Shown here one piece after another: positions 1 through 5,143 of a stretch of DNA of 5,143 bases. The DNA is from Acidobacteriota bacterium. Its GTDB lineage: Bacteria; Acidobacteriota; Terriglobia; Bryobacterales; Bryobacteraceae. The stretch is taken from assembly GCA_947505565.1 (NCBI GenBank), contig CANNLB010000292.1:1-5143 (forward strand), written 5' to 3'. A program made the position numbers and the translations under genes. Below the pieces are notes generated by a model. That model was not told the origin of the DNA, searched no databases, and worked only from the letters and a program-made list of their open reading frames with translations. The first letter of the stretch is position 1, and each line of letters begins with the position of its first letter.

Positions 1-1361
1 AGCTTCAGGTTGTCTTCCTTGTACTTATCCCAAATGCGCGGATCGGTCGTCGGTATTGCCGCCTCGGAACGCGCATTCGCCAGGATCTTCTCGATCTGCT
101 TCACAATACCCGGATTAGCAGCGGCGACGTCGGTCGATTCAGCAGGGTCAACCGCAAGGTTGAACAGCTCAATCGGGGCCGTCTTCGTCGCCTGAAACGC
201 CTTCCATGGGCCCATACGCACGGCTCGGGTCAATTTGGTCGGCGTCAACTGTTCCCAATACAGATACGCATGCGGCTTCTGCTCACGGCCCAGCAAATTC
301 GGCAGAATCGAGATCCCGTCCAGGCCCCTCGGCGTCTTGGCACCTCCAACTTCCGCCGCCGTCGGCAGCACGTCCCAGAAAGCAGTCGGGAAATCCGACA
401 CCCGGCCGGCCGGTACCTTACCCGGCCATCGCGCCAGTAGCGGAACCCGAATGCCCCCCTCGCGCAGCGTCCCCTTAACCTCGCGAAGACCCATCTGACT
501 ACCGAAGCGCGCGTTGTTCACCGGCCCGCCGCCGGGGCCGTTATCACTCGCGAAAAGCACCAGGGTGTTATCGTCCAACTTGAGCTCTTTGAGCAGCGCC
601 ATCACGCGGCTAACATCGGAGTCAAGACGATCCACCATTGTCGCGTAGACCTTCTCGCCGTCCTTCCACCCGACATCCTTATACTTCTCGATCCCAGGAA
701 CGTTATTCACGCCGTAGGGCCCATGCGGAACCGTCCACGCGCAAAAGAGGAAGAATGGCTGGCTCCGATTGCGGCGGATGAAATCCAGGCTCTCGCTCGC
801 GATCAGGTCCTGCGCGTAGACCCGCTTAGAAGGGCTCTGCGGGATCGCCTCTCTCGTTCCGTTCCGCCAAAGGTAATCCACGTAAAAGCGATGCGCGTGC
901 CGCTGGCAGTTGTATCCGTAGAAGAAGTCGAAACCCTTGTCGATCGGCGTACTCCCGGAGCCGGGGCCGCCCAGACCCCATTTGCCGCAGATGCCGGTCT
1001 GATAGCCCGCCTGCTTCAGAACTTGCGCGATCGTGATGTCGCGCGGAGCAAGCGGGGCTTGACCCTCCGGAAACACCTCCCAGTTATTGCGGACACTCGC
1101 GTGGCCCATGTGATACCCCGTCATCAGCGCGCAGCGTGAAGGCGCGCACACCATGGCTCCCGCGTAGGAGGCCGTGAACCGCGTCCCTTCCGCGGCGAGG
1201 CGGTCGATGCTCGGCGTCTTCAGCACCTTCTGCCCGTAGCAGCCAAGGTCGCCAACCCCAAGGTCGTCCGCCAGGATGAAGATGATGTTGGGCTTGGGAG
1301 TTGCGGCAAAGGCGGTGGCGCTAAGCGTGCCGACGAATTGGCGGCGAGTGAGTCGGAGCAT
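1..1361 (-). CDS. Tat-exported Cys-type sulfatase (arylsulfatase A-like), 3' end cut by window
   Basis: Predicted to hydrolyse sulfate esters (substrate unknown, perhaps a sulfated glycan) in the periplasm or outside the cell. Read on the minus strand from ATG at 1361, 453 codons are open to the window edge. The N-terminus carries a Tat signal: TRRQF at residues 5-9, then a short hydrophobic stretch ending AFAA near 20. Sulfatase hallmarks follow: metal-binding DD at 32-33, the CAPSR motif at 72-76 whose Cys72 should become formylglycine, K127 in GKWGLG, H213 in VPHGPY, D273-N274 in SDNGP, and K296 ahead of REGGIRVP. Together these match the alkaline-phosphatase-fold sulfatase active site. 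Many relatives have His where G129 lies. The Tat motif fixes the start, and no upstream in-frame ATG exists in the gap. No clear Shine-Dalgarno is visible. Family members are often about 450-500 residues, so only a few C-terminal residues are probably missing. The maturase is not in this window. Confidence 0.95.
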   Translation of the reverse strand, partial: MLRLTRRQFVGTLSATAFAATPKPNIIFILADDLGVGDLGCYGQKVLKTPSIDRLAAEGTRFTASYAGAMVCAPSRCALMTGYHMGHASVRNNWEVFPEGQAPLAPRDITIAQVLKQAGYQTGICGKWGLGGPGSGSTPIDKGFDFFYGYNCQRHAHRFYVDYLWRNGTREAIPQSPSKRVYAQDLIASESLDFIRRNRSQPFFLFCAWTVPHGPYGVNNVPGIEKYKDVGWKDGEKVYATMVDRLDSDVSRVMALLKELKLDDNTLVLFASDNGPGGGPVNNARFGSQMGLREVKGTLREGGIRVPLLARWPGKVPAGRVSDFPTAFWDVLPTAAEVGGAKTPRGLDGISILPNLLGREQKPHAYLYWEQLTPTKLTRAVRMGPWKAFQATKTAPIELFNLAVDPAESTDVAAANPGIVKQIEKILANARSEAAIPTTDPRIWDKYKEDNLK

Positions 1362-1447
1362 TACTGAAGAGTGTATCGAACAACCGTTCGCCGCGCCCCG
1401 TTCGCCGCACCCACCATCGGCCCCCGCTGAGGCAGATGATCCGTCAC
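1362..1447. other. Divergent intergenic gap between sulfatase and TPR pseudogene
   Basis: This 86-bp gap should hold the sulfatase promoter, reading leftward, and whatever once drove the rightward TPR gene. On the minus strand a weak -10-like hexamer TACACT lies at 1375-1370, but no matching -35 box sits at 16-18 bp. If it is used, the transcript would begin within a few bases of the sulfatase ATG and be nearly leaderless. A small inverted repeat, CGAAC at 1377-1381 and GTTCG at 1386-1390 with a 4-base loop, lies beside it. I see no gene here. Confidence 0.5.
1384..1408. repeat. 11-bp tandem direct repeat, 14-bp period
   Basis: CCGTTCGCCGC occurs at 1384-1394 and again, exactly, at 1398-1408, separated by three bases. 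It sits upstream of both divergent genes, where a repeated regulator site could lie. A replication-slippage duplication explains it equally well. No function is assigned. Confidence 0.7.
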
Positions 1448-2634
1448 ATGAACCGCCGTAACTTCGCGCTCACCGCCGCCAGCCTCGCCGCCGCCGGAAT
1501 CATCTCCACTCTCCGCGATACCAAACGCCCTCAGGCTCGACCCAACGCCAGCCCGGGAACTGCTCCTGTCCCGCGCGCTTCGCTTTCTCGACAAACCCGC
1601 CGCTGAGCCAGGAAACGACGTCGCATTGCAAAAAGAACTGGCCGCCGGATACATCCGCCTCGGCGACGGGCAAGGATCGACCGGCAATCCCAACCTTGGC
1701 CTGACCTCAGCGGCCCAAGCCAGCTATGAAAAGCGGCTCGCTCTGCGAAAAGCGATCGCGGCCGCGGCACCGGGCGACGTCGGCACCCAACGCGATCTGG
1801 CCAAGGCCTATGACTTGGGAGGCGCTGCACTCGAAGAGCAAGAGAAAAGGAAAGACGGCCAAACGGATCTCAACGCCGCCATCGAGTTTCGCGCCTCTCT
1901 CGTCGACCGGTATCCCGAAGACCCCGCCAAGAGCTGCTTTTCCTCCGGCCAAACCCAAATTGCCACCGCAAACTTCGAAGGCGCTCCCTCCGATTTGGGA
2001 ATCGCCCCATCACTCTGGGATCGCGCGATTCCGGCCGATCCGCGTAAGTTCCGCCGCTCGAGTTCCATCGTCCGCAAGCGCATCGGCGGACTCCTCGTGC
2101 GCCTCAACCGTCTGGACGAACCCCGACCAGAACACGAAACCGCGCTGGCCCCTCACCGCACTCGGCCCATGAGCTACGCGCCCAGCGACCTCGCCCTTAT
2201 CTGACTTCGCCGCAACCAGTTAGCCCAAGCGCTCGACTACGCCCAACAAACGCGGGTTATTCGCGAAGCGGTCGTAGCCACCGATCCGTGCAACAAACGA
2301 GCCCAGAGATCAATGGCGCGCACCTATACGAGCCAATATTCTTTGGCCAACCGGTGCCAAGGCCGAATCCGCCGCCTCCTACGAAAATGCCTTGACGGTC
2401 CAGAAGACACTGCTCACCGCGAGTCCCCAAGTGGTCGCCGAACGCGCCCACGTGGCCAAAATCCTGAGCGAGTTGGGCGACGCCGACCGGGTTCTTGGGC
2501 AATCAGCCAAATCACGGAGGGCCCGAACCCGAGCCATCGAACTCCTGATCCAGGTCCGGGAGCCGTGGCCGCAACGGGACGAGTCCGCCAGCCGGCTAAC
2601 GATTTGCCGCAAAACTTTGGCTAAGTTGCCTTAA
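1448..2634 (+). pseudogene. Decayed TPR protein resembling the C-terminal part of a Ser/Thr kinase
   Basis: A TPR-rich reading is spread over three frames. An ATG at 1448 opens 52 codons (stop 1604-1606) beginning MNRRNF with a hydrophobic Ala-rich stretch. Near 1530-1540 the homology-like reading moves to another frame, with TPARELLLSRALRFLD, ELAAGYIRLGD and QASYEKRLALRKAI, and runs to a TGA at 2202-2204. The same frame resumes after the TGA (QLAQALDYAQQTRVIREAV, RAQRSMARTYTS). Around 2325-2350 it shifts again to GAKAESAASYENAL and ends with TAA at 2632-2634. From memory of the family, TPAREL..RAL.YLD followed by ALASY.KAL.IRE-type repeats is typical of the extracytoplasmic TPR part of acidobacterial eukaryotic-like kinases. 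No kinase motif such as HRD or DFG occurs here. Two frame changes plus a stop argue for a pseudogene rather than one sequencing error. An automatic caller might report the pieces (such as 1626-2204) as separate hypothetical genes. The family call is moderately secure; loss of function is likely. Confidence 0.72.
2202..2204 (+). other. In-frame premature stop (TGA) within the TPR pseudogene
   Basis: TGA interrupts a reading that is TPR-like on both sides: RLDEP and SDLALI before it, and RRNQLAQALDYAQQ directly after it in the same frame. Continuation of the same helical pattern suggests a point mutation inside a once-continuous repeat rather than a natural gene end. Confidence 0.65.
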
Positions 2635-3349
2635 ACGGTGCCACCAATTGCTGCATCCACGTCTGCGGCGCTCCCTCCTCCCCAGCGATACCCAACGATT
2701 CCGGGTCATCGGCGGGAAAATGGGCCGTACCAAAGAGCCAATCCCAGATCGAGAAAACCATGCCGAAATTCTTGTTCTTCGGCGCCTTGGCATGGTGCCA
2801 CAAATGCATTGCCGGTGAATTCAACACATACCGCCAACGCCCCAAATTCCACCGCAAATTGGAATGCGTGAAGTGGCCCATCGCCGTCCCCAGCACCCCG
2901 TGCCAAAACATCACCTCGCCCGAAAAGCCAAACATCCCCGCCGGAACATAAAGCAAGCTGCGATAAACCAAAACCTCGGCGTAGTGAAAATGCCAGTTCA
3001 CCATCCAGTCCAGCGTCGGAGCCTGATGGTGAATCTTGTGAAACCGCCAGAGAAAAGGCACTCGATGCAACAGATTATGGATCCCATACTGAGCCAAATC
3101 GCAATACAAAGTCATCAGCACGAACTGGCCGGCCCAACCCAGGCCCACCGCCCAACCAAGGTGCAGCGAAGGAAACTGATAAGGCACAATCTGGCCAATT
3201 AGATAAGGAAACGCGAACGAATTCATCAGGATGTGGGTCAGGTCGGTCGCCCACCCCTTACGCAGCAACCGCCGCTCTTGCCGAGGCGCCCAACGCTCCA
3301 GCAAGGTGAAAATCGCGCCCAGACCGAGAAGCCAAAAAAAATAATTCAT
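2621..3349 (-). CDS. Fatty acid hydroxylase / sterol desaturase family membrane protein
   Basis: Predicted integral-membrane di-iron oxygenase that uses O2 to hydroxylate or desaturate a lipid; the actual substrate cannot be read from the sequence. At 242 residues it is compact but complete. The histidine clusters that bind the two irons are all present: HNLLH at 91-95, HKIHH at 104-108 and HLWHH at 182-186, with extra histidines at H120, H122, H159 and H162. Hydrophobic segments lie near residues 3-17, 40-57, 66-85 and 126-155, and the C-terminal tail is polar and soluble. The ATG at 3349 is the only reasonable start: upstream in frame there is a stop and no ATG, and the next Met is residue 42. 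No Shine-Dalgarno is visible, the leader before the ATG is T-rich, and a T8 tract covers codons 3-5. The gene is monocistronic here, divergent from the permease and convergent with the TPR pseudogene, overlapping it by 14 bp. The fold assignment is strong; sterol, carotenoid, fatty acid or ether lipid substrates all remain possible. Confidence 0.95.
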   Translation of the reverse strand: MNYFFWLLGLGAIFTLLERWAPRQERRLLRKGWATDLTHILMNSFAFPYLIGQIVPYQFPSLHLGWAVGLGWAGQFVLMTLYCDLAQYGIHNLLHRVPFLWRFHKIHHQAPTLDWMVNWHFHYAEVLVYRSLLYVPAGMFGFSGEVMFWHGVLGTAMGHFTHSNLRWNLGRWRYVLNSPAMHLWHHAKAPKNKNFGMVFSIWDWLFGTAHFPADDPESLGIAGEEGAPQTWMQQLVAPFKAT

Positions 3350-3410
3350 AAAAAATGAACTGGACAGAATAGACCACCGTCTCCATACTCACATGCCTAG
3401 GTATCGAGCG
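3350..3410. promoter_or_regulatory. Divergent promoter region between hydroxylase and permease
   Basis: This 61-bp gap must serve both genes unless transcription enters from further away. On the plus strand TGGACA at 3361-3366 (5 of 6 to the -35 consensus) and CATACT at 3384-3389 (4 of 6 to the -10) are spaced by 17 bp, placing a start of transcription near 3396. On the minus strand TATTCT at 3371-3366 is a weaker -10 candidate, with only a poor -35 (ATGTGA, 3394-3389). The two candidates overlap, so the two directions could compete for polymerase. Promoter calls by eye are tentative, especially since sigma factor preferences in this organism are unknown. Confidence 0.4.
3393..3404. promoter_or_regulatory. 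Imperfect 12-bp palindrome over permease ribosome binding site
   Basis: ATGCCTAGGTAT is a palindrome apart from one mismatched pair, centred on CCTAGG at 3396-3401. It includes the AGG at 3399-3401, which is the best Shine-Dalgarno candidate for the ATG at 3411 (9-base spacing), and it covers the predicted transcription start. An operator is possible, but the match could be chance. Confidence 0.3.
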
Positions 3411-5143
3411 ATGTCCTTCTGGAACAAACTACGCCATAGCCTTTGGGGCCAACAACACCAGCTTACTGAAATTGAGGAGGAAATGGCGGTCCATCTCGAA
3501 GCCAAGGTCCGCGATTTGCAGCGAGCCGGGCTCTCCCCGCAGGAAGCGCATCGCCAGGCGAACCGCGAGTTCGGCAACCGGCTCCGGTTGGTAGACGAAA
3601 CCCAGGATTCCGATCACTGGTCTTTCCTCAATAATCTGTGGCGGGATACAAAGCTGGCCGCCCGAAACTTGAGCCGACGCCCCGGCCTGGTCGCCACGGC
3701 CCTACTGTCGATCGGATTGGGCCTCGGCGCCAACTGTGCAATCTTCAGCATCGTCGACACCGCCCTCTTCCGGCCTCTCCCACTCGCCCACGCCGAACGC
3801 CTGATCAACTTCCAGGACACCCAAAACAATCGCCGTACCGGAGGCAACGCCGCCCGCCTCTACGATTTTGCCGAGCAAATGCAGACCGTCGAGGCGGTCA
3901 GCGGCTTCTATCGTGAGGGCGCGACCCTCACCGGCCGTGGCGAAGCCGAACGTCTTTCGCTCGTCCGTTCCTTCGGTCCCATTCTCCAACTGCTGGGCAC
4001 ATCCCCGGCTCTGGGCCGTGGCTTCACGGCGAACGAAGAACGCGGACTCGGCGAAAAAGTGGCTATCCTCACGAACACCCAGTGGCGCAAGCGGTTCAAT
4101 AGCGATCCCCAAGTCATCGGCCAAACGCTGCAGCTCAACAAAGCGGCCTACACCATCATCGGCGTCCTGCCGTCCGAACTGACGTTTCCAGAGCAGTATG
4201 ACGTCCTCGCCCCGGCCGACCCCGAACTCCAGAACCGAACCAATCGCCGGGCCCGCTATCTCGATCGGTTTGCCCGTATGAAAGAAGGCGCCTCCCTCGC
4301 GAGCGTGAACGCCGAGTTGGCCACCGTGAACGCCGCCCTCGCCGCCAAGTACCCGGATACCGACGCCTCCGGCATGCGCACCGTCGCCCTCAACGTGCAG
4401 GAAGTGCTCACGCGAGACGCCCGTACGCCCCTGCTCCTTCTGATCGGCACCGCCGGCTTCGTCCTCCTCATTGCGTGCGTCAACGTCTCGAACCTTCTGC
4501 TGGCTCGAGCCGGGGAACGCCTCCATGAAGCCTCCGTCCGCGCCTCCCTGGGAGCCGGGCTGGGCCGGTTGCTGCAGCTGTATCTCGTCGAAAGTCTGGT
4601 GCTCGCCGCCGCCGGCGGCCTCGTCGGCTGGTGGATTGCCGGGCTGCTCTTGCCGATCCTCCAAAAACTCCTTCCAAGTGAACTCCCCCGGCTCGCCGCT
4701 GCTCAACTCGACGGGCGAGTCTTCCTCTTTGCGTTTGCCGTCACCATGCTTTGCGGCCTACTCTTCGGCGCTCTACCGGCCGTCCAACTGGCCCGGGCCC
4801 GCAGTTTGGTTTCCAGCGCCCGCGCCACCTCCTCGGCCGCGGCGCTCACCACCCGCCGGATATTGGTGGCCACTCAAATGGGCTTGTCGATCATCCTGCT
4901 CGTCGCCGTTGGTCTCCTCGGGCGAGCCTTGATGGCCGCGCAGCAGCGCCCCCTCGGTTTCGCGTCTGAAACCGTCTGGACGGCCAAAGTGGACTTCAGC
5001 TGGACGTCCGACGGGGACACCCTCCACAGCTTCTCCCGCCGCGCCCTCGAGCGCCTCGCCGCGCTACCAGGCGTCGAAACCGTCGGTCTCACGGATCGCT
5101 TGCCGCTCGAAGGCGGTTCGCAGGATAACCCCATCGAGCGGCA
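3411..5143 (+). CDS. ADOP-type ABC transporter permease (MacB/FtsX-like), 3' end cut by window
   Basis: Inner-membrane permease of the acidobacterial duplicated orphan type. Relatives are MacB/FtsX-like and lack a fused ATPase; the substrate is unknown. The visible 577 residues give, in order: a cytoplasmic prefix domain (about 1-75) with IEEEMAVHLE and GLSPQEAHRQANREFGN; a first membrane helix (about 93-115) running into the hallmark ANCAIFSIVDTALFRPLP at 107-124; a periplasmic MacB-like core domain (about 120-325); FtsX-type helices near 340-362, 391-413 and 438-458; and then ILVATQMGLSIILLVAVGLL near 485-505, which begins the second copy of the helix-plus-periplasmic-domain unit. Family proteins are usually around 800 residues, so roughly the last quarter lies outside. 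ATG 3411 (MSFWNKLRH) is preferred over the in-frame ATG 3393: family members typically start this way, AGG sits 9 bases upstream, and the candidate promoter would start transcription after 3393. No PadR-type regulator gene, a frequent neighbour of ADOPs, and no ATPase gene is seen beside it. Confidence 0.93.
   Translation, partial: MSFWNKLRHSLWGQQHQLTEIEEEMAVHLEAKVRDLQRAGLSPQEAHRQANREFGNRLRLVDETQDSDHWSFLNNLWRDTKLAARNLSRRPGLVATALLSIGLGLGANCAIFSIVDTALFRPLPLAHAERLINFQDTQNNRRTGGNAARLYDFAEQMQTVEAVSGFYREGATLTGRGEAERLSLVRSFGPILQLLGTSPALGRGFTANEERGLGEKVAILTNTQWRKRFNSDPQVIGQTLQLNKAAYTIIGVLPSELTFPEQYDVLAPADPELQNRTNRRARYLDRFARMKEGASLASVNAELATVNAALAAKYPDTDASGMRTVALNVQEVLTRDARTPLLLLIGTAGFVLLIACVNVSNLLLARAGERLHEASVRASLGAGLGRLLQLYLVESLVLAAAGGLVGWWIAGLLLPILQKLLPSELPRLAAAQLDGRVFLFAFAVTMLCGLLFGALPAVQLARARSLVSSARATSSAAALTTRRILVATQMGLSIILLVAVGLLGRALMAAQQRPLGFASETVWTAKVDFSWTSDGDTLHSFSRRALERLAALPGVETVGLTDRLPLEGGSQDNPIER

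Noticed and set aside
723..1139. Open frame of 138 codons on the plus strand
   Set aside because: It is antisense to the sulfatase, covering the region of its active-site motifs. The product is Arg/Ala-rich and matches no family I know.
1361..1693. Minus-strand open frame of 110 codons whose stop overlaps the sulfatase ATG by one base, as if translationally coupled
   Set aside because: The product is low-complexity Gly/Arg/Ser and is antisense to the TPR reading. No ribosome binding site or family similarity supports it, so the TAATG overlap is probably chance.
2864..3202. Open frame of 112 codons on the plus strand
   Set aside because: It is antisense to the hydroxylase. Its His-, Pro- and Gln-rich product is the complement of the histidine-cluster region rather than a separate gene.
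3393..3395. Alternative permease start ATG six codons upstream of the chosen one
   Set aside because: There is no Shine-Dalgarno before it, it lies before the predicted transcription start, and relatives typically begin at the MSFW-like sequence.
3717..3740. Possible lipoprotein signal around the GANC segment of the permease
   Set aside because: The residue before Cys is Asn, which does not fit a lipobox, and the site lies within the first membrane segment about 109 residues in, not near an N-terminus.
3702..4706. Long open frame of 334 codons on the minus strand
   Set aside because: It lies wholly antisense to the ADOP permease, whose domains are unmistakable. Its product is Gly/Glu/Ala-rich with no recognisable motif or membrane segment, which is typical of the opposite strand of GC-rich, C-ending codons.

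Overview
The window looks like chromosomal DNA of a GC-rich Acidobacteriota bacterium, probably of the Solibacter/Bryobacter type. This is an inference from gene content, not a database match. The clues are an N-terminally complete permease of the duplicated orphan type (ADOP) that is expanded in that phylum, a Tat-dependent Cys-type sulfatase, and the remains of a TPR region of the kind found C-terminal to eukaryotic-like Ser/Thr kinases.

Layout. (1) 1-1361, minus strand: a formylglycine-dependent sulfatase with a Tat signal, complete at its N-terminus and missing only its last residues at the left window edge. (2) 1362-1447: a short divergent intergenic gap with an 11-bp direct repeat. (3) 1448-2634, plus strand: a decayed TPR gene with two reading-frame changes and one in-frame stop, and no kinase domain. 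(4) 2621-3349, minus strand: an intact small membrane fatty acid hydroxylase/sterol desaturase family protein, whose end overlaps the end of the pseudogene by 14 bp. (5) 3350-3410: a 61-bp divergent promoter region. (6) 3411-5143, plus strand: the first 577 codons of an ADOP-type permease that runs off the right edge.

The genes do not form one pathway. Strand alternates at every boundary, so no two intact genes can share a promoter. The sulfatase would act in the cell envelope on sulfated glycans or esters, the hydroxylase in the membrane on a lipid, and the permease in the inner membrane with an unknown substrate. No RNA gene, CRISPR array, insertion sequence or phage feature was seen, and I found no convincing new multi-gene system. 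The points most worth a second look are the decaying TPR gene, the T8 tract at the hydroxylase start, the compact divergent promoter with a palindrome over the ribosome binding site, and the plus-strand excess of C over G that persists whichever strand is coding.
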